Part shown: one piece after another, positions 20,210 through 31,130 of the stretch | Layout of the letters: each line of letters opens with the position of its first letter | Position numbering within the stretch: position 1 is the stretch's first letter | Source of the DNA: Apiosordaria backusii | Taxonomy: Eukaryota; Ascomycota; Sordariomycetes; Sordariales; Lasiosphaeriaceae | Assembly: GCA_030549205.1 (NCBI GenBank) | Contig: JAUKTV010000002.1 | Coordinates: 2,108,001-2,172,000 of the forward strand | DNA: 64,000 nucleotides | Direction: 5' to 3' | Program-made: the position numbers and the translations under genes | Notes under the pieces: generated by a model | Database searches by the model: none | What the model was told of the DNA's origin: nothing | Seen by the model: only the letters and a program-made list of their open reading frames with translations

Positions 20210-22812
20210 GACTGCGGCTCCGCAGGACGGCAGATGGAGGTCTAGAAGTTATCAGGAAGGAGGCAGCCTGGTGTACCTTGTAAACAGCGTGATGATCTCT
20301 CAGGCTGGGTGGGTGCAGAGAGTGTTAATCGAGGTGGCCACCGAAACTACGCTTCCAAATTTCAACGAGGGAAAAGGCGGGGACCCCACGGCTGGTGACC
20401 TGCTGCCCTGACCCCTCAATTCTAGGAAATGCACCTGGGATGGAAAAGGCAGTCACGAGCAGTCGAACCTGCGCCATCCCATCAACATCACGGTTACGGT
20501 TCAGTCCTACCAGTAACAGCATCACGCCAGCAACTATCGGGGACTCAAGCATTCGAAAATTCGTCCACAGCCTTCTGTTGATGAAGTACTATCCGCCTTG
20601 CTCGCATTGTTTGAGACACGAAACTGGCTCCTTTCCCAGTCAAGCAAGATATCATAACTGATGGCGTGGGCGCCCTGAATTTGAATATGGATCTTTCTCG
20701 TGCCCCAAATATGGATAGTCGTGTGGTCTTGGGAGAGTTGATTGACTATCGGAGGGTAATTACAAACGTCGGGCATATGTGTGGGTGATGGTTATGTGAC
20801 TTGAAGTGAGACCTCCCATTATGAAACTCTCATCAAGGCTCGAAAATAACGTTGAGATGACAAAACCTTCCCATTATACTAAGAATCTAGTTTCATTAAG
20901 TTGTATACCCGTATTTTTTGGTAACTAAATCCCCGATCTCGTGTGGGCCCAAGGCTTCGGTATTCCTACCCTCCATAGACAAGCGTGCGGCGCAGATTCT
21001 CATGATGGTCCGCTATTGAGTAAGCGCTTGAGGCACAGCTCACGAGAGCCGAGATGAGAATCAGATGGATTTTTTTTTGTTCTGCAGGTGAAATGCGGCC
21101 ATAAATTCACCTTAATCAGATCTGGCTAGACGAGGGGAGTGCCGTCGTACAATCCCGCATCATCACTGGTGAGAATGCAGGTTTTCGGAGTGTTGATCGG
21201 AGGGCAAACAGTTACGCGTAGACAAACACCGCAACCAATTGACAAACGGCCATTAATCACACGTAGCAAATGACTGGCCCCGTGGAATGTGGCGACCTTT
21301 TATCTTTGGAACACGACCATAAACTTGCTCTCGACAGAAAATCCCGAAGGTGAGCGTGGTGATGTTGTTTTTGACGTTGCTATCGATGTCATGAAGTGGG
21401 GACCCTTGCAACGGTGGCCCCACTTCGCACCGCCACAGCTCGGCAACGGACGCGCTGGCCAAGAGTGCGGGGCACTAAAAAAAGAACTGGGGGTGCACCA
21501 GGAACCAGACATAGCCCTGATCTTTTGAAGATACCTAACGCATCACACATGTGCTCTTCGAAGCCACAATTGCGGCCTCGGTGCTTTGATTCCCTATGAC
21601 CGTAAAACATTGGGATTTTGTCCGAGAGCCGACGATGGGGACACTCTTATGCGGGTTGCCGGACGTTTGTTTTGGATGTGTCGTTGAGAGTGGGGAAATA
21701 GAAGGAAGTCCCCGTTCCTGGCACGTGGGCGCAGATAGGTATTGCTTATGAGGGATCACCACCAAAACACTAACAAAATGTCAAAAGCGATTGTTACGCC
21801 CACGTGCCTGGTAACCTGTCACTGTGGCGTTATGGTTCGTTAACTTCGCTCAGAACGGTTACACAAGGCGACTGTGCCGCTTATCGTTCAGGCCTTTGGC
21901 ACAGGAACAGGAAAACATGGGAGGTTTTTGAAGCGGGCTTCGAAGTTGTGAGGAAAAAGCCGACGGCATGTCAAAACTGATGGATTTCGGTAATCAACCA
22001 GGAACCGCTGACTTGCACTTTACTCTCTTGTGTTTCACCGACGACTCACATCCCCCAAGATGGCCGGTTTGTAGGTCCACCAGCCGGGAATTGCATGAGG
22101 TGCTGCTTCCTGCGCAAACTACTGCAGATGCATGTCAAATTCCACAGGCCGGACGTCCAGTGTGTTCCTGTTGGCTGGCGGAGGGCCATGTGTAAGCGGC
22201 CACAATGAATTGTTCTCTCTGCATTTCTAGTGATTTGAGGCTCTCAAAAAAAGGCTTTGCGGGATGATACCAGCGCCAGGAAAGGCGTTATGTTTTCCAA
22301 TGGCCCACTGGGCGCTGTTGAACAACATGTCGTCCCGTCCTCGTACCTGAGAATGTCAAGAAACACAAGATGATGTTCTCCGCAGTGGGGTCTTGGCCCC
22401 CGTACCTGGAAAGACAGCACCCGAACCTGCAGCGACCATCCTTCCAACCAAAGACCCTGAAAAGTTACCCCCCTCCCCGGTCCGGGCAAATCCCTGCTGC
22501 TGGCCCTGGGAGGCTTGGATTCCATTCGCATTGCGAGCTGCGTGTGCTCTGGTGGGTTAATTGCCTCCGCCACTGTGCCTCTTCCTGCCACCAACTTCCT
22601 CTCAGTTTGTCGCAAGTCGGTCTTTTTTGGTTCCTTCGCATTTTCCCCGAGTGTTATAATCGTACCTGTCTGCCGCGTTCCTCGACCGCGCCGCCGTTTT
22701 TTTTTGGTTTCTTTCTGGATTCTGGAACCGGCCGAGTTTGGGAGTTAAGATCAAACACACATCTCGAATATCACCAGAGCGCATACCGAATGCGCGCGCG
22801 AGAAACAGCGAG
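20210..22812. other. Long region without a supported gene
   Basis: About 2.6 kb with only short, unconvincing frames on both strands. It is neither strongly AT-rich nor full of stop-rich relics. It contains an inverted E-box pair at 21717-21811 and, in its last 500 bases, a pyrimidine-rich leader for the gene at 22813. It may hold regulatory DNA or a non-coding transcript, but none could be demonstrated. Confidence 0.45.
21717..21811. promoter_or_regulatory. Inverted repeat around two CACGTG boxes
   Basis: CCTGGCACGTGGGCG at 21717-21731 and the inverted copy CGCCCACGTGCCTGG at 21797-21811 match at 14 of 15 positions, separated by 65 bases. Each centres on CACGTG. This could be a dimeric bHLH or bZIP target or the ends of a tiny inverted-repeat element. 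Confidence 0.4.
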
Positions 22813-24552
22813 ATGAGACCTGATTTCTTTGACCGATTGCCGCCACCAACAGCTCTTCTGCTGCTGTCGAGTCTGCTTGACCTGAGCCACGCCCATATTC
22901 TCCAGCCGCGGCCTAGGAGGACACCAGATGCCCCGCCTACGACAACACTTCCTTATCACCCATTGAGTGTCATCTCATGGCCTCTACGACCTACCCCACC
23001 ACCACGAGATCTGTTTGCGCTTCGTCGTCGGCAAGAGAATACAGTATGCGGTTATTTAGGGGGCGATCAGAACTTGGCCGCGACATGTAGCGCAGGATCG
23101 CATTGTGTGTTGGATACAGAGAATAACGTGGTTGGGTGTTGTCCAAACGGAGAAGCCTCTTGCACAGCAGGAGTATTTACAGGGTGCGTGGATGCGAACA
23201 GCGGGCCACAGACGGAGGTGAACCCCTACGTCTTCACGTGTGGAGGGGGTGATGTCTGTTACAAGAACGTCTTTCAGGGAGGAGCTTCACAGTTCGGCTG
23301 TGGGTCAGCAAGCGATCTGGCGACGATCGTTCTGACGAGCGCGAGTGGCTTGACGACACAGGTTACTTTTCCCACCATTAGTCTCAGTCTTACACAGGCC
23401 GTCTCTACCTTGAGCGAGCCAACAACACTCGGGACAGTAACCAGTTCGGTCTCGAGCTCGACAGAATCAGACTCGACCAGCTCGAGCACATCCTCCTCTT
23501 CCTCCACATCAACAACCTCTCCCCCCTCATCAACACAATCCTCAACACGCTCCTCCACCACCACCACCCCAACCACCACAGAAACCGCCTCCCCCGCAAC
23601 CGACGCCCCGGAAGCCGGCCAGCCCCAACCCACCAACCGAACAGGCCTAATAGTAGGCGCCACAATCGGCGGCCTCGCCGTCCTCATCGCCCTCGTAGCC
23701 CTCCTCGCCTTCTGCCTCCGCCGCCGGCAAAACGCAAACAACAACTCCAGATCCGGCCCCGGAAAGGGCAGCATGATCCGCGGGCAAAACATCAGCACCC
23801 CCCGTCCCGGCCCCGGAACAGGGTTTACTGCCATCCCGCAAAACACCGGCGCCTTTGAGACCGGTCCCAGTCCCAACCCGATGTTCTCTGGCGGCCAATA
23901 TCAAGGCCAGGGACAACAACCACAACAACAACAGCAACAAATGAAAAGCATCCCCCTCCTGACCGCCGTGCAAACCTCCCCCCGGATGCCTTTTCAATCT
24001 GATATCTCCCCCATAGGTCCACAAGACGACGTTTCTCCGTATGCGTATTCTGCGGGGGCTGGTGGTGGGGGAGCGGTGAGTGCGGTGACGCCGCATTCGC
24101 ATACGAGTTACCCGCCGAGTGAGGAGTTGAGTTTGGAGTATAGGTATTTGCAGCAGCAGGGGCTGGGGCAGGGGGGGTATCCGGCGATATACAATGGGGC
24201 GGCTGCTATACCGGTTATTCACGGGGTTGATAGTCGGTTGGAATCAGATCAGGTACCGCTAACGAGGGAGATTGATGATTTTAGTCATGGGTTCTCGGCT
24301 GCGCTGGGGAGGATAGGGGAGGAGGATGAGGAGGATCATTTGAGGAGGGAGGAGGAGGGGGAGGGGGTGGATGAGTTGGGGGAGATGAATATGGCGAGTG
24401 GTGGGAGAAGGCAGCAGGAGGGGATGATGAGTGGTGGGGAGAATGAAGGGGATAGGGCGGCGAGTTCGGTTTATAGTAGGGGGAGTAATGGTGGGGGGAG
24501 GCCGTTGTGGCAGCAGAATAGGAGGCAGAGTAGGAATTTGATGTGGATGTGA
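22813..24552 (+). CDS. Ser/Thr-rich single-pass membrane protein (sensor-like), 579 aa
   Basis: Intronless. The ATG at 22813 gives a signal peptide (MRPDFFDRLPPPTALLLLSS, then LLDLSHA). An upstream in-frame extension without a signal peptide was rejected. Residues ~95-180 are a Cys-rich domain (VCGYLGGD, CSAGSHCVLD, GCCPNGEASC, FTGCVDAN, FTCGGGDVCY), a pattern common in fungal cell-surface proteins. A Ser/Thr stalk of ~80 residues follows, then one membrane helix (GLIVGATIGGLAVLIALVAL) with a basic RRR stop-transfer. The ~260-residue cytosolic tail is Pro/Gly/Gln-rich (a Q run near 23930) and acidic near its end. The layout resembles Wsc/Mid2-like wall-stress sensors, but direct homology is not shown. 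Confidence 0.75.
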   Translation: MRPDFFDRLPPPTALLLLSSLLDLSHAHILQPRPRRTPDAPPTTTLPYHPLSVISWPLRPTPPPRDLFALRRRQENTVCGYLGGDQNLAATCSAGSHCVLDTENNVVGCCPNGEASCTAGVFTGCVDANSGPQTEVNPYVFTCGGGDVCYKNVFQGGASQFGCGSASDLATIVLTSASGLTTQVTFPTISLSLTQAVSTLSEPTTLGTVTSSVSSSTESDSTSSSTSSSSSTSTTSPPSSTQSSTRSSTTTTPTTTETASPATDAPEAGQPQPTNRTGLIVGATIGGLAVLIALVALLAFCLRRRQNANNNSRSGPGKGSMIRGQNISTPRPGPGTGFTAIPQNTGAFETGPSPNPMFSGGQYQGQGQQPQQQQQQMKSIPLLTAVQTSPRMPFQSDISPIGPQDDVSPYAYSAGAGGGGAVSAVTPHSHTSYPPSEELSLEYRYLQQQGLGQGGYPAIYNGAAAIPVIHGVDSRLESDQVPLTREIDDFSHGFSAALGRIGEEDEEDHLRREEEGEGVDELGEMNMASGGRRQQEGMMSGGENEGDRAASSVYSRGSNGGGRPLWQQNRRQSRNLMWM

Positions 24553-25535
24553 TGGGATGGGGGGGGAGGATGTATGAGTTATGGTATATTGTATATGGGC
24601 TGGCGTTTGGGAGATGGGTTCAAGAAAAGACAAGGGATGCGCTTCATGGCATGGCTGGGGCCAATGGGGGGTGCTGGTTGGAAAGTTGGGTTAAACTTGT
24701 TTAATGTAATTGGGAGCGAGCGAGCAAAGCATTGTATAGTTAGTTACAGGCGGGTTCTTTTGAGGGAGTATATACCTCTTGTATAAACGACATTCCGGAT
24801 TGAAAGTTTTGTTCTTGTTGCTTTGATGGTTTTGACTTGCCCTCAAGGAGCAAGATAGGTATCTGATTGGTTGCTTCTTATCGCCAGCAGCATCAGGTGC
24901 TGAGTGAGTTCACGTAGGACAGCAGTTCATTGTACATCCGAGCTCCCCTTTCCCATTGGAACACTCGCTCTTCAGCAATCACGATATAATATGCTTAAAC
25001 ACGTATGCTTCGTGGAATACATATTCCCAATTGAACTCGGGTTATGCATTGCCCTTGCCAAGACCCACCCTGTAACTCCGATTCAAGAGAGGCACAGAGA
25101 TAGGCGATAAGTCCTCTCGGAATTGAGACCTGAACAATGATAGGTTTTCAAGGTCCCACTATCGTGTTTTTGAGACCCCTGAGCTCTGGTGTTAAGACAG
25201 ATTGCGGCTCACCCCGCAGTTCAACATCATCGGATCGGATGGAAGTTGTTGGAATTGGGGGTTGGGTGTGACGTCACTGTTACATCGAGGGGTTTTGGCT
25301 GCTTAGTGAGCAGCATTATCATCCACCAAACGACCTCGGAATTACCAACCGAGGTTGATGGTAGATGCTTTGAAAGAAAGTTCTTGTTGGCATATAAAGC
25401 AAGTAGTTTCTCTTGTCAATTGTGCTCGAAGTAATCAACAACCAACTCTTTGCACATACAGTTAGTTCTACACATACAGATACAACGACACAACGACCCC
25501 ATCACCAACTCCATTGACTTTCACGCACAGTCAAA
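24553..25535. other. Intergenic region / upstream region of the Hsp31-like gene
   Basis: 983 bp without a supported gene. The right half contains a CRE palindrome at 25269-25276 and a TATA-like CATATAAAG at 25391-25399. Confidence 0.5.
25269..25276. promoter_or_regulatory. CRE/ATF palindrome TGACGTCA
   Basis: A perfect TGACGTCA lies about 260 bp upstream of the Hsp31-like start. Atf1/CRE-type bZIP factors bind this core and drive stress genes in fungi (family knowledge). A TATA-like box lies ~120 bp downstream of it, in a fitting promoter order. Confidence 0.5.
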
Positions 25536-26290
25536 ATGTCGCCCTCCATCCTCGTCGTCCTAACCTCCCACTCCGAGCTCGCCGACACAGGCAAGAAAAC
25601 CGGGTGGTACCTCTCCGAATTCTCCCATCCCCACCACGTCTTCGCCTCCTCCTCCCCCCCGCCCAAAATCACCGTCGCGTCCCCCAAAGGCGGCGCCGCG
25701 CCTCTGGACCAGTCCTCGATTGAAGCCGCCAAGGACGATGAGATTTCCGTCGAGTTCCTGCACAAGCAATCTGCCCTTTGGGAGGCTACCACCCCCCTCT
25801 CGCAGATCCTGAAGGAGGGGATTGATGGTTATGACGCTGTCTTCTTCCCGGGTGGTCACGGGCCGATGTTTGATCTCGCAAACGACAAGGAGTCGCAGGA
25901 GTTAGTGAGGAAGTTTTGGGAGGCGGGGAAGGTTGTCAGTGCTGTTTGGTAAGCTTTCTACGTCCTGAAAAGGAAATTATAAGGAGGTCGTCGTGCTAAT
26001 GTCAAGATAGCCACGGACCCGCTGCGTTGGTCAATGTCAAGTTGAGCAATGGGGAGTATTTACTCAAGGGCAAGAAGGTCACTGGATTTAGCAACTCGGA
26101 GGAGGGCGCGGTGGGATTGTCGGAGAAGATGCCTTTCCTGTTGGAGACTAGAATCAAGGAAGTTGGGGCGGAGTATGAGAAGACTGCGGACTGGGGGGAG
26201 AAGGTCGTTGTGGATGGGAAGTTGGTGACTGGACAGAACCCGGCGAGTGCAAAGGCGGTTGGGGAGGCTATTTTGAAGGCGATTGTCTAA
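25536..26290 (+). CDS. Hsp31-type DJ-1/PfpI protein (glyoxalase III-like), 230 aa
   Basis: Two exons, 25536-25948 and 26011-26290, with a 62-bp intron (GTAAGC..GCTAAT..ATAG) in phase 2. The intron splits the catalytic Cys codon. Splicing restores VVSAVCHGPAALVNV with Cys138 and His139, the numbering known for the nucleophile of yeast Hsp31. An N-terminal Glu within KTGWYLSEFSHP matches the third catalytic position of class I glutamine amidotransferase-like Hsp31 proteins, and AVFFPGGHGPMFDLA is the family loop. The predicted role is glutathione-independent methylglyoxal conversion to D-lactate and/or chaperone activity under stress. Cytosolic by default. The CRE site upstream fits stress control (inference). 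Confidence 0.88.
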
Positions 26291-26712
26291 CTTGGATATA
26301 TGGTGGGTAGATGAAGACAGTAGGCAATGAATGAAATGTGGTAATTATCTTGAAAGCCATAAATGATAGTGGCGGTGTTGCTAATGCGCGACTACGTGTT
26401 CCATGATCAGTAACTTGGAAGCTTCGAACAAACAAAGGGCTTCAATTATTTTGACTGACTACGCTATAGTTCCTCTTCTGTTTTTTGACTTTCGAATTCT
26501 GCGAGTTTGAATTCAACAACACTGCGCTGGAAACAGGCCCAACTGCCTACCGGAGATACGGAGAGTATACCTACCTTTCACCGCCTGCAAAAAAAGCTGG
26601 GGGGCTAGACACAATGCCTCCCAGTGAGTTCTCTTCTGCCCAGACATTCAATCCGCCGATGATTCTTTTTCAAACGTGCAACCCAAAGTCAGACCCAAGC
26701 CGAGCATCGTCT
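26291..26712. other. Intergenic region between convergent genes
   Basis: 3' flanks of the Hsp31-like gene and of the HET gene. A minus-strand poly-pyrimidine tract is visible but no gene. Confidence 0.45.
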
Positions 26713-29398
26713 CTAAAACAAGAATATTCGCCGCCTCTTCTTCAAATTCAACATGTCTTCCATAGTGCGGAACATTTCTTCTGGAAGCCATCCTGGCCAT
26801 GGCTTCTGGTCAATCGAGCTAGACGGATCAAGGTAGCAGTCACCAATCACCGTGTATGCCGGCCCCTCAAGATATTCACCAGGCTCAGGTACAAGACTGC
26901 GGAGCACAATATGGGAACTTCCACCGGGCATGAGGTGAACCTCATCTCCCACAACCATGCTCCCAGGGCCTAGACCAAGGGTACCATCAGCCAGAGCAAA
27001 CATGACCCTTCCCCCTGTCGCAACAACAAGGGCGTCATTGTACGGCCTCATCCTTGCGTTATCCTGAAAGTCCCCTTTTCGGAGCAGTTGATCAAGCCAT
27101 TCCACGAGCATCATATCCCTGATTCGCTGCTCTATATCGCCAACTCTATCGACCGCAGGCATACCCTGACCAACCCCAGGCAAAGAAGCACCGCCCATCA
27201 GGGTCTTGGCGAAGTTTAGCTTTTGGGTGCCTGCTAAGTCCAAGTAGTAGGAGGCCCATTTGAAGACCGTGTTGAACGCGGCATGTCGATCTTCCCACGA
27301 AAACAATCTGCTGCCGAGATGTGCCACGAAGCCCCGAGCGACTGATTCCAACGAGAGGAAGCTTCTCCTTGGATAGCTCCTGTATGGCCGGGGAAAAGCT
27401 ATTTCCTCATCGATTGCCGCGGCTTCAGTTCCAGCTGCACCACGAGCTGTAATTTGAAGCCGAGAAAGCCAATCTTCGGATTTCTCGCCGAAAGGTAGGT
27501 CACCGGCTCGATCAAGATAGTCCACCGGACGATGAGCTTTGATCTCGCGATAAAATGCGGCTGAACGACAGAAGGCGCAAACGGACGGATCTCCTGAGGG
27601 CTCTGGATAAATAATGGTGCTCGTACAGTAAGTCTCCAACTTGCGGCATAGCTGCTGTATTCTTTTAACGGTCCTGACCAATGCGTCATTGTGGTAGATT
27701 GCGTAATAAAATGCCAGACAGTTGTTGAGCTCCGTGCGGTATCCAAGCATCAATCGGCGTAGTCGTGACGGCAGCTTCCGACTCACTGGATCTTGCTGCA
27801 GCCAGTGATACAATAGTTCCATTCCCTCGGCCACGTACTTCCAATACTCCCCTTCGGACTTCACAACCGTCAATTTCCATTCGGATCGGCACTCCCCCTT
27901 TTCATTGTAGGCGGTTCGGGCACGACGGCGATCAGCTTCGTCATACACGGCGCTCCAGTCCGGAACCCAGCTGTCAAGGTCTCTTCTGTTCTTTCTCGCC
28001 AGGTCACCGCACCAGATGTCGAGGGAGCGACTTCGGCGAATGATCCCCACGGCTGTTGACCGGTACACCTCGGCCACTGTGTCCTCGTAGCTTACCCGAA
28101 TGAGAAACCTCTGAGCAAGCAACGACAGACCCAGCAAGGCAAACACTTTGTCTCGCTCGTCTGTTGCCCGCCTCGCGCTGAAGTCTTGAAGGAGAGTCAA
28201 GATGGGTGCACCGAGGCTTTGCTGCCATTCGTTGCGCAAGTCGCGGAAGCTTAGAACTTGGCGACAGAAGTACTGAAGGACTTTGGCGCTGTCGGGGCGG
28301 AAGAGGGCCGACATTTGGAAGGAGGGACAAGAGATGGCGGAGGCAGCTGAGATGAACATTTCCCAGGGGCACTGCACAGGGCCGCAACGAACGACAGCCA
28401 CGCGACTGACGATCATTTCCTGCACCACCCAGATGCGCTGCCACCAGGGGTTGAGGAGAATACCCCGGAGGTTTTCGATCAAAGTATCGAGAGGGTCGAA
28501 GGAGGGGTCGGTAAGCTTGCGCATCTTATCAACGAGGGCAGAAGTCAAGACTTTGTTGCCCAGTATGCGTAAGAGGCAAAACATGTGGAAGGTCGATGAG
28601 ATGGGGCGGGGCCGGAGTTGTCCTCGATGTGTGCTCCCACTGTCAGCGGGGAAAGAGGGTGTTATCGAGGCGGAAAGGGCATCCCAGAAGCTTTCAAGGT
28701 GGGACTCATCGCGCTCGTCACCATGAAAGTCTACCCGGACAGGGCCTTCGGCATCACTGCGTCTCTCGGCGAGACGTTTTGGCCGGTGGTGCATTCCATC
28801 CCCTAGATACACAATGACTTTCGTGCCGCACGAATAGATCTCTTTCATCAGTTGCACTTGGCCACCCCTTTCTTGGAGATCAGATTGGTCGATACACTGA
28901 TTTTATGCTTTTTATTAGCACTCCATACGTCTACAACGAAAGGGTGGCAAAACACGAACCAGGGCGTCAATCCACATTTTCACAGGCTTATCAGGGTCCC
29001 GTATGAAAAGTAGAGCATTTGCAAGGTTGACGGTAACTGGCCATGGTCTGCCCTCCAATGTGATAGTGTCGGTGGCTTTGGGTGATCCCCTATCATCAAG
29101 GACATCAGCTGGTGACTAAATAGAGGAACAGCGAGCAAAAGTGAAGCATGTTATCATCGTACCAGGCATAGGACAGAGTGAAATATTCAGTCACATCATC
29201 CACATCCAGTGAATAACACGACAGCTCACAAATGATAGGGTCTGTCCATCTCCCCGGCTTGATCGTCACCAGTCTTATCTCAGATTCGTCGCTTAGCTTA
29301 TGATAATGGTAAGGGTTGTTGCCAGTGGGAAAGTCTTCGGGCATGATGTCCAACTCTAGCCCCGCCCACTCATCTTTCGGTCTCGGCGTTTGTCGCAT
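26713..29398 (-). CDS. HET-domain (heterokaryon incompatibility-type) protein, 849 aa
   Basis: Three exons: 29398-29163, 29089-28960 and 28896-26713. The 73- and 63-bp introns (GTACGA..GATAG; GTTCGT..TCAG) keep phase. Splicing rebuilds the HET landmarks in order: RLVTIKPGRWTDPIICELSC, EYFTLSYAWGSP, KMWIDALCIDQ, QLMKEIYSCGTKVIVYLGD, and LLNPWWQRIWVVQEMI. Downstream RRATDERDKVFALLGLS and DLDSWVPDWSAVYD are also usual. The ~450-residue C-terminus carries the common HET tail (ATGGRVMFALADGTLGLGPG, AYTVIGDCYLDP). HET proteins mediate allorecognition and cell death in filamentous fungi; the partner here is unknown. The start MRQTPRPKDEW is the ATG nearest the domain. A hAT-like element lies ~0.4 kb upstream. 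Confidence 0.88.
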
Positions 29399-29810
29399 GA
29401 GGATGAAGGCAATAAGATTGTGTGCTCGCAACTCGCAGTTGAGAAGGTGGAACAATGGGACAACCAAAAGCGGGGAAATGTGACGAGAACGAAGGGGGGT
29501 AGCTAGATTGTAAATATGCAGGAGAGCGAGGAGCGGCCTGATTTCTGCCTGAAAAGGCAACGCTTGGACTCCATACACAATTTGGCCCCCAACTATGCGG
29601 GCCAAAAAGGAAAGATATCGCCACAGCAGTGCCTCCTTGCTTGGATACCCTACAAGTCCCTACACATTCAGGAACAGGGTGATGAAAGTCACGTTGATCG
29701 GATTATTTCTAGATCTCATATTTCGAGTGAACCCATCGACAGTGGAATACAATCGCAAATCTGGACCTCTTCTCATGAGAGTTAGAACTCGTGTACCTTA
29801 TGTACCTAGG
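29399..29810. other. Upstream region of the HET gene
   Basis: No supported gene. The stretch ends at the left border of the hAT-like element. Confidence 0.4.
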
Positions 29811-30190
29811 CAGTGTGGGCAAGGAGCCGAGCTGAGCTAAGCCGGCCTATGGCTTGACTTGGCTCACGATAATTCTAGAAGGCTTGGCTTGAAGCTATCA
29901 CCGGCTTAGCTCACGCTTGATGGGTTGATAAGCCCTTTGGAAGTGGTAATTCCGATCCGGCCACTATTCCAGGAAGGCCGGCAGCCGGGACCAGGAGAGT
30001 TCTGAGAGGGTTAGGGTTATATAGCCACAATTAACCCTCGCCATCATTTAGGCGAAGGCTTGTTAAGCCCTCAAGCCTGAGCCGATAGGAGGCTTGATTT
30101 ATCTCAATCAAATATACGGTATGCTTGACTTGGCTCATCGGTTCGGCTTGCAAGCTGAGCCAAGCCTGGCTTAGCCCATTGCCCACGCTG
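29811..30190. mobile_element. Non-autonomous hAT-like element (MITE), 380 bp
   Basis: The left end reads CAGTGTGGGCAAGGAGC and the right end, on the opposite strand, CAGCGTGGGCAATGGGC. These are imperfect terminal inverted repeats with the CAGNG..GGGCAA form usual for hAT transposons. Inside, the motifs GGCTTGGCT/AGCCAAGCC and GGCTTGACTTGGCTCA recur many times in both orientations near the ends, as subterminal repeats do. The flanks (TACCTAGG left, AGTGTAGG right) share only the last four of eight bases, so the target duplication is decayed or absent. No transposase is encoded. It sits between the HET and MAPEG genes. Confidence 0.6.
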
Positions 30191-30347
30191 AGTGTAGGGT
30201 TGCAATAAAGACCAACAGCACATATGTGGGTCCACCACCGCTGATATCCAGATATAAATCCGAGCATTCCCTCGCATTATTTCCTGTCTCTCTCCTTCCT
30301 ATATCCATTCCTCTCATTCTTTCCAGCTGTGACCTCCCAACAGCATC

Positions 30348-30860
30348 ATGACCTCCCTCATCACCGCCCTCGGCCTCCGCCCCACCTCCCTCCCTCCTAC
30401 AACCCCAATTCCCAACCTCTCCCCCGTCTTCCTCGGTTTTCACTTCATCTTCGCCTACGGCGTCCTCTCCTCCCGCACTCTAAAGCAATACTACGGCCTC
30501 GACCACAACGAGTCACCCCGGTATGATCTCGCCAAATATGGCGACGCAGCTGTGAAATCGGGGAAAATCACGCAAAAACAGCTGGATATGTTGAAGCGGA
30601 ACGAGTCAGCGCATGCCAATGCTGTGGAAAACTACGCTTTTTTCGCCTCGGCATTGGCGTTTGCGACGGTTGCGAGGGTGGATAGAACGGTGATTAACCG
30701 GGCGGGGGCAGTTTATACTGTTGCGAGGGTTGTTTATGGGGCCGTTTACATACTTATTGAGGACAGGCTTTGGAGTCAAATACGGGGCGTTACTTGGTGG
30801 GTGGGAAATGGGAGTTCCTTGTTTTTGTTGTGGAGGGCTTGGGGGGAGTTGAGGGGGTAG
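30348..30860 (+). CDS. MAPEG-family membrane protein, 170 aa
   Basis: Intronless. The start MTSLITALGLRPTSLPP follows a CAACAGCATC leader. The family core RNESAHANAVENYAFFASAL is the MAPEG signature region, with Arg-x-x-x-Ala-x-x-Asn at the glutathione-binding helix. Hydrophobic segments near residues 25-45, 85-105, 110-135 and 145-165 fit four membrane helices. The predicted place is the endoplasmic reticulum or another inner membrane. Members act in glutathione or eicosanoid metabolism (microsomal glutathione transferase type). The exact substrate in fungi is unclear. Length is normal for the family. The hAT-like MITE ends 157 bp upstream, so it may overlap the promoter. Confidence 0.85.
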   Translation: MTSLITALGLRPTSLPPTTPIPNLSPVFLGFHFIFAYGVLSSRTLKQYYGLDHNESPRYDLAKYGDAAVKSGKITQKQLDMLKRNESAHANAVENYAFFASALAFATVARVDRTVINRAGAVYTVARVVYGAVYILIEDRLWSQIRGVTWWVGNGSSLFLLWRAWGELRG

Positions 30861-31130
30861 GTGCCAGTAGCGGGCAGTGGTTTGGGTGTTTGGGTACTGA
30901 ATGGGGGTTTGTGGGAAGAGGTAATGAAGATATTTGTTTTTTATGTAAGTCGACAAGACTCCGGAACAGGATCATCGGTAGTGCCCTCAACCTTCAGACA
31001 AGGGGCTTCGTGATAAGCGATGAGTTGTGTGTTTGTGGCGAAGTTCAGATGGGGATCGCTTTATGTGAGGTGGGCTTATTACTCAATACCATAGTGGGAA
31101 TTTAAGCCGTCAAGTAGTGTCAACCTTGTT

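Noticed and set aside
20445..20520. Minus-strand GCAGGTTCGACTGC resembling a tRNA T-arm
   Set aside because: T-stem pairing fails and no A-box lies at the right distance.
22370..22816. 148-codon plus-strand frame before the sensor-like gene
   Set aside because: Aromatic/Pro-rich translation of a pyrimidine-rich leader, no domain, and it overlaps the real start.
23274..23876. 200-codon minus-strand frame, Val/Glu-rich
   Set aside because: Shadow of the Ser/Thr stalk and membrane part of the sensor-like gene.
30006..30016. GGGTTAGGGTT, telomere-like word
   Set aside because: A single short copy inside the hAT-like element; no tandem array, so no evidence of an interstitial telomere.
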